A DNA stretch of 64,000 nt from NCBI GenBank assembly GCA_942491535.1, contig CALOBV010000005.1, forward strand, positions 124,001 to 188,000, given 5' to 3'. This DNA comes from JAUVKT01 sp942491535 (lineage in GTDB: Bacteria; Bacteroidota; Bacteroidia; Bacteroidales; VadinHA17). A program made the position numbers and the translations under genes. The notes under the pieces are model-generated. The model saw only the letters and a list, made by a program, of their open reading frames with translations, made no database searches and was not told the origin of the DNA. Positions 17,833 through 26,849 of the stretch are shown here, piece by piece. Position 1 is the stretch's first letter. Each line of letters begins with the position of its first letter.

Positions 17833-18305
17833 TTCTTTATATATATCCAGGATTCAAACTCAACAGTATCCTGGTAGCATACCAGTCGATTAATAGCTTT
17901 AGAAATAGATTCATGACCTTCTGCCGAAACCAGATTGAATCTGCCTGCTGAGTCCATTATAATCCTTACATCATTATAGCCCATAGATCTGTACAGGTCG
18001 ACATGGTCGGCTGCATACTCAGGAGTAAGAAAGCTTCCTACAATAATATGATACTTATACATCGATTCCCACTCCAATTGCGCATTCTCAATCGACTGAA
18101 GTGAGTCTAACTTCGCCTGTTCCACCATCTTCATTTTCTCGATCTCTATTGCTTCATTGTTGGCAATCCTTATTGAATCCTGCTTTGCGTGCCAGACAAG
18201 TAGAGTATCAGTCTTAGATTTACCAAACCAGCCTTTTTCTTTAATGAATTTACATGATGACAGCGAAAAAAGGAGAGAGACAGCAATAATTAGTATGTTA
18301 CGCAT
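17829..18305 (-). CDS. SPOR-domain lipoprotein, 158 aa
   Basis: The lipobox LSSC places the modified Cys at residue 18. A charged helical linker (about 35-85) follows, then a C-terminal SPOR-like domain (YHIIVGSFLTPEYAADHVDLYRSMGY ... ISKAINRLVCYQDT, about 88-158). SPOR domains bind denuded septal peptidoglycan, so this protein probably sits at the cell envelope near division sites. The gene converges on purA with overlapping stop codons. Repeat number is one, and no enzymatic part is visible. Confidence 0.8.
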   Translation of the reverse strand: MRNILIIAVSLLFSLSSCKFIKEKGWFGKSKTDTLLVWHAKQDSIRIANNEAIEIEKMKMVEQAKLDSLQSIENAQLEWESMYKYHIIVGSFLTPEYAADHVDLYRSMGYNDVRIIMDSAGRFNLVSAEGHESISKAINRLVCYQDTVEFESWIYIKN

Positions 18306-18461
18306 CTTAATTGAATTTAAGTTAAAAGCCTTATTTCAAGTGTATTTATGACAAATATACAAAATATTAACGTCTGAATGGAGATGAAAGTATACTCTGA
18401 CAATAACTACAAAAAAAATATTTACCTTAGATAGATTAAGAACCAAGCAAAATTTCTAAGC

Positions 18462-20375
18462 ATGAAATCTATTATTCAATTCTTTGAAGAGAACGTTGAA
18501 AAGTATTCAGATAATGTTTACCTGTGGGAAAAGCTTCAGGATAAATACGAAGGAACAAGCTATGCAGAGACCAGAAAACAGGTTCATGAGTTTGCTGCAG
18601 GCCTATTACAAATGGGTATAAAGGAAGGTGACAGAATCAGTTTGCTATCGGAGGGATGTAATAACTGGGTAATAGGAGAATTAGGGATTCTTTATACCGG
18701 AGCAGTTAACGTACCCTTATCTGTCAAACTAAATGCCGATGAAGTGAAGTTCCGACTCAATCATTCAGACTCTCGCTTTGTAATGGTATCGTCTATCCAG
18801 TCAACAAAACTGCATGAAGTGCTCGACGAATGTAAAACCATTGAAAAGATTATATACTTTGAAACGCGCGAAGAGTATGCCGAAAATGAAATTCACTTTA
18901 ACGAGATTAGAAAACTAGGACGTAACTGGCTGGAAAACAACGATAATAGTGATAATTTTGAGAAAATATACAAGGGAATTAAACCTGATAACTACGCTAA
19001 TATATGCTATACCTCAGGTACAACGGCCGACCCAAAAGGGATAATTCTTACACACGGTAACTATATAACAAATGTTTACCAGTCTTATAGCCTTATTGAT
19101 ATCCCTCCTTTCTTTAAAACACTGCTCTTCTTACCATGGGATCATTCCTTTGCTCACACAACAGGAATTTTTGCTTTTATGGGTAAGGGTGCTAGTATAG
19201 CGTCGGTTAAAAGAGGTAAAACACCTCTTGAGACCCTTCGGAATCTTCCTTCCTGTCTCAAAGAAATAAGACCAAAGATCCTTATGAGTGCACCTGCAGT
19301 TTCAAAAAACTTCAGGAAAAATATTGACAGAGGAATAAAGGAAAAGGGTAAGGTCACTAACTTCCTGTTCGAGTTTGGCCTTAAACTTAGCTATTCGTAC
19401 AATAAGGAAGGATGGAATAAAGGCAGGGGATTGCAAAAGATAAAACTTCCTCTTATAAAGCTCTTTGATAGATTAATTTTTAGCAAAATCAGGGATATAT
19501 TTGGAGGAGAACTTGAATATTTTGTTGGGGGAGCAGCACTCCTTGATATGGAATTACAAAGGTACTTCTATGCTATCGGGGCACCTGTCTTCCAGGGATA
19601 TGGCCTGTCTGAAGCTTCACCGGTAATATCAGCAAACGCCAAGCACAAGCATAAACTTGGGTCATCAGGTGTTCCTGTTAATAACATGGAAATAAAGATA
19701 TGCGATGAAGAAGGCAATTCATTGCCGGAGGAAGAAAGCGGAGAGATTGTAATAAAGGGTGGTAATGTGATGCACGGTTACTGGAAAAATGAGAGCGCAA
19801 CAAAAGAAGTAATAAGAGACGAATGGCTGCATACGGGAGATCTTGGCTACCTCGATAAAGATGGTTTCTTATATGTACTGGGAAGGTTCAAGAGTCTTCT
19901 TATTGCAGACGATGGAGAAAAGTATAGTCCGGAAAGTATTGAAGAAGCATTAATGGAACAGTCTAAATATATAGATCAGTGTATTCTGAGTAATAACCAG
20001 AAACCTTATACAGTTGCACTTATTGTTCCAAATCAGCACGCACTTAAGTCATATCTTGACGACAAACGACTTACTGCAGATTCTGATGAAGGACAGAAAG
20101 CAGTATTGATGCTTATCGAAAAAGAAGTGAATGAGTACCGAACCAATGGGAAGTATTCAAAAATGTTCCCGCAGAGATGGTTGCCCGCAGCCATTGGAAT
20201 ACTTGACGAAGGATTCACCGAGGAGAACGGACTTGTGAATGCTACTGTAAAAGTAATCAGGGGCAAGGTAACTGAGAAGTATGCCGATCTGATTGAATTT
20301 CTCTATACGCCTTCTGCAAAAGCAGTTACTAACGAACTAAATATTGAAGCTCTGGAAAGAATGAAGCTTGGATAA
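18462..20375 (+). CDS. Long-chain fatty-acid–CoA ligase (AMP-forming)
   Basis: The 637-aa enzyme is an ANL-superfamily acyl-activating protein. The ATP loop is YTSGTTADPKGIILTHGN, the acyl/AMP region VFQGYGLSEASPVIS, and the hinge WLHTGDLGYLDKDGFLYVLGR. The C-terminal catalytic Lys segment is LVNATVKVIRGKV. Length and the FAA1-like hinge (GRFKSLLIADDGEKYSP) point to long-chain fatty acids as substrate. It is cytosolic and probably membrane-associated. It is a single-gene unit, and its stop overlaps the minus-strand terminator of the converging icd/HD pair. Confidence 0.92.
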   Translation: MKSIIQFFEENVEKYSDNVYLWEKLQDKYEGTSYAETRKQVHEFAAGLLQMGIKEGDRISLLSEGCNNWVIGELGILYTGAVNVPLSVKLNADEVKFRLNHSDSRFVMVSSIQSTKLHEVLDECKTIEKIIYFETREEYAENEIHFNEIRKLGRNWLENNDNSDNFEKIYKGIKPDNYANICYTSGTTADPKGIILTHGNYITNVYQSYSLIDIPPFFKTLLFLPWDHSFAHTTGIFAFMGKGASIASVKRGKTPLETLRNLPSCLKEIRPKILMSAPAVSKNFRKNIDRGIKEKGKVTNFLFEFGLKLSYSYNKEGWNKGRGLQKIKLPLIKLFDRLIFSKIRDIFGGELEYFVGGAALLDMELQRYFYAIGAPVFQGYGLSEASPVISANAKHKHKLGSSGVPVNNMEIKICDEEGNSLPEEESGEIVIKGGNVMHGYWKNESATKEVIRDEWLHTGDLGYLDKDGFLYVLGRFKSLLIADDGEKYSPESIEEALMEQSKYIDQCILSNNQKPYTVALIVPNQHALKSYLDDKRLTADSDEGQKAVLMLIEKEVNEYRTNGKYSKMFPQRWLPAAIGILDEGFTEENGLVNATVKVIRGKVTEKYADLIEFLYTPSAKAVTNELNIEALERMKLG

Positions 20376-20402
20376 AAAACAGGGGAACCAAAGGTCCCCC
20401 TG
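20374..20402 (-). terminator. Intrinsic terminator of the icd–HD operon
   Basis: On the minus strand CAGGGGGACC, loop TTT, GGTTCCCCTG forms a stem with one bulged base, followed by six T residues (plus-strand A20374-20379). It begins 13 bases after the stop of the HD-like gene. Confidence 0.8.
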
Positions 20403-20414
20403 CCTGTAAGGTGG

Positions 20415-20972
20415 TTATTTCTCAATTATTAATCTGCTCTTAAAAGGCAGAAAGGTCATAAAATCGGCATGATGAACAACATAAGCTTCTGTTGTTCTCT
20501 TTACATGATCACCTTCCCCTGCATGCGCAGCAATAATATGACAAACTTCAGGCGGAAGGCCGCATTCTTCAGCCAGGGAGACTCCCGAAAAAGGATGTCT
20601 CAGGTATTTTCCGTAGCTACCCTGTATTGCATTTCCATCCCTATCGAGAACATATTCGAGCAGCTTGCCAACATCAGCCAGTATAGCCCCTGAAATAAGA
20701 ATATCCATGTTCACAGGAAGTTCATCCTTAAAGAATTCATTCATCTTTTCACCACTTTCTCTGGCAACATGAACAACACATCTTTTATGTGCCATAAAAC
20801 TAACTTTCAGATCTGGTCCGCAAAGCAGAGTAAAAGGAATCCTGTTAAGGTCATCGGCATTTAAAACAGATCTTTCAAGTGCCAGCTCCCATGCCCTGGC
20901 GGTTTTTTCACGCAAATCTTCATCCCTGATCCAATCCAGTTCGGGCCATAATTTGATAATATCAGATTTCAT
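20415..20972 (-). CDS. HD-domain-like protein with a substituted HD motif, 185 aa
   Basis: The layout of an HD phosphohydrolase is visible: AHKRCVVHVARE (first His), AILADVGKLLEYV where HD-x-GK is expected, HPFSGVSLAEECGLP, HIIAAHAGEGD and VHHADF. The signature HD pair is AD, so one metal ligand is missing, while surrounding His and Asp residues are kept. It may be a divergent phosphohydrolase or a non-catalytic ligand-binding protein. It lies 14 bases downstream of isocitrate dehydrogenase and shares its terminator, so a link to central metabolism is possible but unproven. Confidence 0.75.
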   Translation of the reverse strand: MKSDIIKLWPELDWIRDEDLREKTARAWELALERSVLNADDLNRIPFTLLCGPDLKVSFMAHKRCVVHVARESGEKMNEFFKDELPVNMDILISGAILADVGKLLEYVLDRDGNAIQGSYGKYLRHPFSGVSLAEECGLPPEVCHIIAAHAGEGDHVKRTTEAYVVHHADFMTFLPFKSRLIIEK

Positions 20973-20986
20973 AGGCTTGTCTTTTT

Positions 20987-22183
20987 CTATTTCAGTTTAG
21001 AAATAATTGCATCTGCCATGTCAACTGTTGACGCAGCTCCTTTGCTAATAACATCTTCCCTCCCGGTCATTTTCATCATATCATAGGTCTTTACCTTCCC
21101 CTCTTCAATAACCTGGGCAACTGCCTTCCTAATATTTGAAGCTATATCCTTCTCATCGATATAATCCAGCATCATACATGCAGATTCTATCATTGCAATA
21201 GGGTTAACTATAGATGTATTATAATCGGCATACTTTGGAGCAGATCCGTGAGTTGGTTCAAAAACGGCAATACCATTGGCTGAAAACTGTGCCGAACATG
21301 CAAAGCCCAGACCACCTATCAGTCCGGCAAAACCATCTGAAACGATATCACCAAACATATTTCCGGCGACAATTACTCCATAGTCTTCAGGATTCTTAGT
21401 CAGCCACATCATCTGGGCATCGATATTGGTATTCCAGAGTTGTATATCAGAGTACTCCTTCTTCTGTAGCTCTTTAGCCTTTAAGAACATCATTCCGGAG
21501 GTTTCCCTGATTACATTTGGTTTTTCACAAAGGGTTACTGATTTATAACCATACTTTCTTGCATGTTCAAAAGCGGCTCTTAAAATCCTCTCTGTTGCTT
21601 TAGCTGTAAAAATTCTTGTCGATATAGAAATCTCTTCAACAGGAACACTTCCAAAATTCTTCCTGAACTTAGGGTGAGTCATAAGAGCATCATAGACCTG
21701 GGCAGGAGGATTGGTCCATTCAACTCCTCCATATAATCCTTCGGTGTTCTGACGAAAAATTGCAACATCAACATATGGTTCTTCAATTGATCCGTCCTTT
21801 CCTCTTTTAATAAAGTTAAGCGGATTCCCTTTATAGGTACGACAGGGACGCATGCAAATATCAAGATTAAAATGTTGTCTTAAGCTAACAATCGGACTTG
21901 CATATACCAGCCCCTTATCTCTCAGGTTTGCATCAAGTTCTTCAAGAGCTTCATCCTTTGGTTTGGATGTTATTGCCCCGAAAAGGGCAATCTTATGCTC
22001 AGCTATTAGATCAATGGTTCTTTGAGGCAAAGGGTTACCTTCCTTACACCAAAATTCCCATCCAATATCGCCGTGCAGATATTCGGCTTCAAAACCTGCA
22101 TTATCAAGCACCCTTATTGCCTGCTCTAACACAACTTCTCCAATCCCGTCACCGGGTAGTGAAACAATCTTTCTTTTGCTCAT
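20987..22183 (-). CDS. Isocitrate/isopropylmalate dehydrogenase family enzyme, probably isocitrate dehydrogenase
   Basis: This 398-aa beta-decarboxylating dehydrogenase has the N-terminal LPGDGIGEVV, the substrate loop ICMRPCRTYKG, FRQNTEGLYGGVEW, and the NAD site EPTHGSAPKYA. Size and the GLYGGVEW-type substrate segment suggest the NAD-type isocitrate dehydrogenases related to eukaryotic IDH3, which convert isocitrate to 2-oxoglutarate. 3-isopropylmalate dehydrogenase is less likely because no leu genes are near and Leu-specific motifs are absent. The upstream 159 bases to the divergent pepD hold no recognised gene. Confidence 0.85.
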   Translation of the reverse strand: MSKRKIVSLPGDGIGEVVLEQAIRVLDNAGFEAEYLHGDIGWEFWCKEGNPLPQRTIDLIAEHKIALFGAITSKPKDEALEELDANLRDKGLVYASPIVSLRQHFNLDICMRPCRTYKGNPLNFIKRGKDGSIEEPYVDVAIFRQNTEGLYGGVEWTNPPAQVYDALMTHPKFRKNFGSVPVEEISISTRIFTAKATERILRAAFEHARKYGYKSVTLCEKPNVIRETSGMMFLKAKELQKKEYSDIQLWNTNIDAQMMWLTKNPEDYGVIVAGNMFGDIVSDGFAGLIGGLGFACSAQFSANGIAVFEPTHGSAPKYADYNTSIVNPIAMIESACMMLDYIDEKDIASNIRKAVAQVIEEGKVKTYDMMKMTGREDVISKGAASTVDMADAIISKLK

Positions 22184-22342
22184 AATCTTAGATCACTTAA
22201 TTTTATTAATATTTGGGACTTAAAATAAGAACTTTTTTACTCCCTGCAAAGGACATATAACATTCGTAGTAAAAAAATATTGTCTTTTTTTTGTAACTTG
22301 GAATTTATTATATTTACTACTGTTAATATCTGCATTTAATAT

Positions 22343-23794
22343 ATGGTAATCAGTCATTTAGAACCTAGGATAGTCTGGGGTTATTTTGAAGAAATCTGCA
22401 AAATTCCCAGATTATCAAAGAATGAAGAAAATATTAGGAAATTTCTTAAAAATTTTGCGAATAAGAACAGGCTCAAAGTAAAGGAAGATAAGATTGGTAA
22501 TATTCTGATTACCAAAGAAGCTGATCCGGGTTATGAAAACAGGAAATGCATTGTCTTGCAAAGTCATATGGATATGGTTGGCGAAAAAGATGCAGAGACT
22601 GTTCACAACTGGCTAAAAGATCCGATTGTTCCAATAATTGAGGATGGATGGGTAACGGCAAAAATTACTACTCTTGGAGCCGATGATGGTATAGGGATGG
22701 CAGCCCAGATGGCAGCAATGACAGATCCCGGGATAAAAAGCGGGAAGATAGAATCCCTTTTTACGGTAGATGAAGAATCGGGTATGACAGGAGCCATTAA
22801 CCTTGAACCTGGTTTCTTTGACAGCAAGATATTGCTTAACCTTGATTCTGAAGATGAAGGAGAATTGTTTATTGGTTGTGCAGGGGGGATAGATACTGTT
22901 TCCACTTTCAATTATACCAGTGAAAAGGCAGCTGGTGATGAATCATCGTATAAAATCTCAGTTACGGGTCTTCATGGTGGTCATTCAGGCGATGAGATAC
23001 ATAATGGATATGCCAATTCCGTAAAAGTTATCACAAAGGTAATCAATGAACTGGACCGTAGATTTAATATTAACCTTTCGAATATCGATGCCGGTAATCT
23101 CAGGAATGCTATTCCAAGAGAGGCATTTGCTATTGTATACACTAAGGTAAGTATCAGTGAACTAAACGCAGGAATAAATAATCTGGAGAAAGAACTCAGA
23201 GAGGAATTCATATCAACAGAACCAAATTTATCGATCAGCATAGAATCCTTTGATGGAAGTGGAACTGTAATCGAAAGGTCAGTACAGAAAAATTTACTGA
23301 AAGCACTTGACTTATGCCCTCATGGAGTAATAGCATGGTCAGCATCGATGAAAGATCTGGTTGAAACATCCACCAACCTGGCTTCTGTAAAGATGGATAA
23401 TAAGATCATCAAGGTTGTTACCAGCCAGAGAAGTTCAAATGAGAGATCGAAGCATGATCTTGCTTCACGAATTTCCAGGATATTTAGTGACGTCAATGCT
23501 GTTGTTTCTCACTCAGACGGGTATCCTGGATGGGACCCGGACACTGATTCAGAGATTCTTAAAATTACAGCCGAGTCGTACAGGAGTATGTTCAAAACGG
23601 AACCCCTTATAAGAGCTATTCATGCAGGTCTGGAATGTGGCCTGATTTTAGAGAAATATCCTGATCTTGATATGATCTCTTTCGGACCAACAATAAAGGG
23701 AGCACATACTCCAGAGGAAAAGATAGATATTAATACAACTCAAAAATTCTGGAATTTACTTCTTAGTGTGATCCAGAATATTCCAGATGCATAA
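22343..23794 (+). CDS. pepD: Aminoacyl-histidine dipeptidase (cytosolic non-specific dipeptidase, M20C)
   Basis: The 483-aa peptidase has zinc-ligand motifs VLQSHMDMVGEK (His-x-Asp), TLGADDGIGMA (bridging Asp), FTVDEESGMTGA (catalytic Glu and metal Glu), LNLDSEDEGELFIGCAGG and a late GPTIKGAHTPEEKIDI. A lid/dimerisation domain is inserted in the middle, as in PepD. It hydrolyses Xaa-His and other dipeptides in the cytosol. The gene has its own upstream region and ends 25 bases before the end of the convergent rubredoxin gene. Confidence 0.95.
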   Translation: MVISHLEPRIVWGYFEEICKIPRLSKNEENIRKFLKNFANKNRLKVKEDKIGNILITKEADPGYENRKCIVLQSHMDMVGEKDAETVHNWLKDPIVPIIEDGWVTAKITTLGADDGIGMAAQMAAMTDPGIKSGKIESLFTVDEESGMTGAINLEPGFFDSKILLNLDSEDEGELFIGCAGGIDTVSTFNYTSEKAAGDESSYKISVTGLHGGHSGDEIHNGYANSVKVITKVINELDRRFNINLSNIDAGNLRNAIPREAFAIVYTKVSISELNAGINNLEKELREEFISTEPNLSISIESFDGSGTVIERSVQKNLLKALDLCPHGVIAWSASMKDLVETSTNLASVKMDNKIIKVVTSQRSSNERSKHDLASRISRIFSDVNAVVSHSDGYPGWDPDTDSEILKITAESYRSMFKTEPLIRAIHAGLECGLILEKYPDLDMISFGPTIKGAHTPEEKIDINTTQKFWNLLLSVIQNIPDA

Positions 23795-23818
23795 ACCAGG
23801 ATGCAAATAATTAAGGTA

Positions 23819-23977
23819 CTAAAATTCGAAGTCTTCGAACTCCTCTTTTCCGGCATTGCATAAAGGACATTTCCACTCCTCATCAATATCTTCAAAAGCT
23901 GTACCCGGCACCACGCCGCCTACAGGGTCTCCCTCTTCAGGATTATAGATATATCCGCAAATAACACACTTCTTCAT
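23819..23977 (-). CDS. Rubredoxin, 52 aa
   Basis: This short ORF (ATG at 23977, TAG at 23819) encodes a complete rubredoxin. The two iron-binding knuckles are CVICGY (Cys4, Cys7) and CPLCNAG (Cys37, Cys40), with YNPEEGDPVGGVVPGT and the EEWKCP turn between them. It carries one electron on an Fe(Cys)4 centre, for example to rubrerythrin, oxidoreductases or an oxygen/superoxide reductase. It starts 28 bases downstream of citF on the same strand and may be the last gene of that operon. The acidic C-terminus (EEFEDFEF) is typical. Confidence 0.95.
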   Translation of the reverse strand: MKKCVICGYIYNPEEGDPVGGVVPGTAFEDIDEEWKCPLCNAGKEEFEDFEF

Positions 23978-24005
23978 AGTAAAAAAATTTATAACTAAAT
24001 AAGTA

Positions 24006-25562
24006 CTATTGTTTTACACGCCTAACAACGTCAATTATTGTACCATCTACCCATTTTATTGCAGCAATAATATCGTCAGAAAGTGCTGCCTTCTCAGGCT
24101 TACCGCATATCCTCTCGGCCTCTTCTTTCAGCTCTTCTATTGTTTTAAGAGGCAGGTCTGAATCTTTAAGCTTCTCCAGAAGATCCTTCCTTCTGGGATT
24201 AACAGCTATCCCTCTTTCTGTAACAATAACATCTATTAATTCTCCAGGGCCACAGAGGGTTGTTACCTCATCAATTACAACCGGTATTCTATCCCTGAAA
24301 AGAGGAAGAGGAAGTATAACTGTTTTGGAAAATAAACAATTTTGCCATCCACCTATGCCATGCAAAAGATATCCATCTGAGTGTGTAACAACGTTGGCAT
24401 TGAAGTTTACATCAACTTCCGTTGCTCCAAGTATCGCAACATCGACCATCCCTGCAAAATTACCTTTACCATGGTAATTATAACTTGTGAAAGGGCTTGT
24501 CCAGACATGATTTGGATTATTAGCCATTGAGTTAACACCATCCAGGTCAAAAGTCTGACCATCCAGAATATAATCTACAAGGCCTTCCTCCAGCATCGAA
24601 ACCAGGTATTTATTACTACCTCCTCTTGCAAATCGGGCTTTTATACCCTTTTCCTTCATTATCTGTTTAAAAAATTCACCTACTGCAAGCGAGGTTCCTC
24701 CTGCCCCACTCTGAAATGAAAATCCATCCCTTAAAATGCCGGCTTCATCACAAAACCTGGCTGTCAGTTCGGCAAGGAGTAAGCGGTCGGGTGACCTGGT
24801 AATTACTGTTGTACCAGAAATTATCAATTCGGGGATACCAATTTTTTCAACTTTAACGGTATAATCAACATAATTTCCCTGTATCTGCCATGGTATGCAG
24901 GGGAAATCAACCATATTATCAGTAACAATAATAACCTTATCAGCATACTGAGAGTCAGCCAGGGCAAATCCCAGGAGTCCGCATGCCGAATCTCCCTGAA
25001 GTCCATTTGCATTTCCAAAAGGATCGGCTGTCGGAGCACCAATAATTGCTATATCTATCTTTACCTCACCGTCCTGTACAGACTGATACCTGCCTCCATG
25101 AGATCTCAGAACACCGGTCCCTTTCATCCTGCCTTCGGAGACATATTTACCCAGTGGACCATTCATACTTCCCTCGATATGGTGAATAGTACCATCCTCG
25201 AGATATTGGATCAGGTGCTCATGGCATGGGAAAGAAGCTGACGGGAACCACCTTATATTCTTAATACCCAATTCCTTTACAGCATCGAAAACCATATTTG
25301 CAACAAGGTCTCCATCCCTGAAATGATGATGAGTAGATATTGTCATACCATCTTTCAGTCCACTCTTTATAAGTGCTTCCTTTATTGATTTAACCTGCTT
25401 ATTACCATCGAGAGGATAATCGGCACAGCTTGATATCTTAGGTGCATGTTTAAAATTATCCGGACGGTATTTACCTATGCCCTGGAAAGGTATGGCCGGC
25501 TGTCCGTTTAATTCGGTTACAACCATTCTGCCCAGCGCATTCTTAACAAGTTTAGTGCTCAT
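24006..25562 (-). CDS. citF: Citrate lyase alpha subunit (citrate CoA-transferase)
   Basis: The 518-aa protein is full length for CitF. Segments typical of the family are ALGRMVVTELNGQPAIPFQG near the N-terminus, STHHHFRDGDLVANMV, SMNGPLGKYVSEG, IGAPTADPFGNANG, and FQSGAGGTSLAVGEFF in the CoA-transferase domain. It swaps acetyl for citryl on the acyl carrier domain of the complex, giving acetate. Its partner beta and gamma parts are fused in the gene 21 bases upstream. No citC ligase or citX/citG prosthetic-group genes are in the window, so maturation must be encoded elsewhere. A citramalate lyase alpha subunit is a possible alternative. Confidence 0.93.
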   Translation of the reverse strand: MSTKLVKNALGRMVVTELNGQPAIPFQGIGKYRPDNFKHAPKISSCADYPLDGNKQVKSIKEALIKSGLKDGMTISTHHHFRDGDLVANMVFDAVKELGIKNIRWFPSASFPCHEHLIQYLEDGTIHHIEGSMNGPLGKYVSEGRMKGTGVLRSHGGRYQSVQDGEVKIDIAIIGAPTADPFGNANGLQGDSACGLLGFALADSQYADKVIIVTDNMVDFPCIPWQIQGNYVDYTVKVEKIGIPELIISGTTVITRSPDRLLLAELTARFCDEAGILRDGFSFQSGAGGTSLAVGEFFKQIMKEKGIKARFARGGSNKYLVSMLEEGLVDYILDGQTFDLDGVNSMANNPNHVWTSPFTSYNYHGKGNFAGMVDVAILGATEVDVNFNANVVTHSDGYLLHGIGGWQNCLFSKTVILPLPLFRDRIPVVIDEVTTLCGPGELIDVIVTERGIAVNPRRKDLLEKLKDSDLPLKTIEELKEEAERICGKPEKAALSDDIIAAIKWVDGTIIDVVRRVKQ

Positions 25563-25583
25563 AATACATTAAAGATAAGGAGG

Positions 25584-26804
25584 TTAATTGTTATCTTGTG
25601 TGTCCCAGTCTGAGGCTAACAAGTTTAGTTTCTCAGCAAGAGTAATAGTTCTTAGAGCTCTTATAACAACAGGAGGATCGATCATTTTAGATCCAAGTGA
25701 TACTACCCCGAGGCCATTTTTCTCTGCTTCCCTGAAGGCTATCACTATCTGTGTTGCTTTCTCTATCTCTTTTGAATCGGGAGCAAATGCCTTTTGTATT
25801 ACATTAATCTGGCGAGGATGGATGCATCCCATACCTTCAAATCCCAGGGCTTTTGACCTGAGCACATTTTCTTTCAAGGCATCCATATCTGAGACATCTG
25901 AAAATACGGAATCGATAGGTTGCACTCCTGCCGCCTTTGCAGCATTTACCAGTCTCACTCTTGCATAGAATGACTCTTCTCCGCTATTTGTTCGTTGAAC
26001 ACCCAGATCGGCGGTATAGTCTTCAAGTCCTATTGCCAGGGCAACAATATTTTTACTGGCGGAGGCAATCTCGAAAGCATTTTCTATTCCCAGAGCACTT
26101 TCAATGATTGGCATAAGGAAAATTTGATTCTCTATCTTACTTAATTTCTTAATCCGGTCTATTTCCTGCTCAAGCCTGGATATATAATCAGCAGTCTCGC
26201 ATTTAGGAACCAGTATCAGGTGCACATTATGTGGTACAATGTACTTTAGATCTGAAAGTCCCAGTTCTCCCTGGTTTATCCTTACCATCCTCTCCACTCC
26301 ATAAAAATTGAGAGATCTCAAAGCATTCCTTACAAGGTATCTTGCCTCCTTTTTCTTCTCAGGAGCAACAGAATCTTCAAGATCCAGTATTATGCCATCG
26401 GGAGAGTGCAAGCCTGCATTCAGCATCATACTTGGAGTATTACCGGGGAGATATAGCCGGCTGAATCGGTAACGTGAATAATCAGAGCTATATATATTTT
26501 CAGGAATCATCTCAGGCAGATACTCCTTATCAGTATCTAAACATTCCTTAATTGCAGCCTCTACCCTGGCAGCAATAACAAATGGAAGGGCACCTTTATC
26601 ATTAATACTGAGTTCAGCACCAGAAATATCATAAAAATTAAGTATCTCTTCAATCAGACCCTTTATCGACAGGCCATACATAGATGAGACCTTGGATGTT
26701 ATGCTAATTCTATTCTCTTTATTACCTGAAAGAACAAGCCTGACCTCACAATCAGATCTTACCTTCGGGCCGGAGTTACCTGTTATTGAAACCTTATTTT
26801 TCAT
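25584..26804 (-). CDS. Fused citrate lyase gamma (acyl carrier) and beta (citryl-ACP lyase) subunits
   Basis: Residues 1 to about 95 are CitD-like: a Ser at position 17 in the context VRSDCEVRL, where the prosthetic-group Ser of CitD lies, and SINDKGALPFVIAARVEAAI, matching the CitD consensus. Residues about 110-406 form the CitE HpcH/HpaI barrel: RLYLPGNTPSMM, DGIILDLEDSVAPEKK (metal-binding acids), MVRINQ, LVPKCET, PIIESALGIENA, ALGLEDYTADL-type loop and GMGCIHPRQI. The product would carry citryl on its own N-terminal arm and cleave it to oxaloacetate. CitD and CitE are normally separate genes. It sits between mmdB (45 bases) and citF (21 bases). Confidence 0.9.
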   Translation of the reverse strand: MKNKVSITGNSGPKVRSDCEVRLVLSGNKENRISITSKVSSMYGLSIKGLIEEILNFYDISGAELSINDKGALPFVIAARVEAAIKECLDTDKEYLPEMIPENIYSSDYSRYRFSRLYLPGNTPSMMLNAGLHSPDGIILDLEDSVAPEKKKEARYLVRNALRSLNFYGVERMVRINQGELGLSDLKYIVPHNVHLILVPKCETADYISRLEQEIDRIKKLSKIENQIFLMPIIESALGIENAFEIASASKNIVALAIGLEDYTADLGVQRTNSGEESFYARVRLVNAAKAAGVQPIDSVFSDVSDMDALKENVLRSKALGFEGMGCIHPRQINVIQKAFAPDSKEIEKATQIVIAFREAEKNGLGVVSLGSKMIDPPVVIRALRTITLAEKLNLLASDWDTQDNN

Positions 26805-26849
26805 AGAAATATCTTTGAGAATATTCCAAACCTAGTTAATAGCGGTAGT

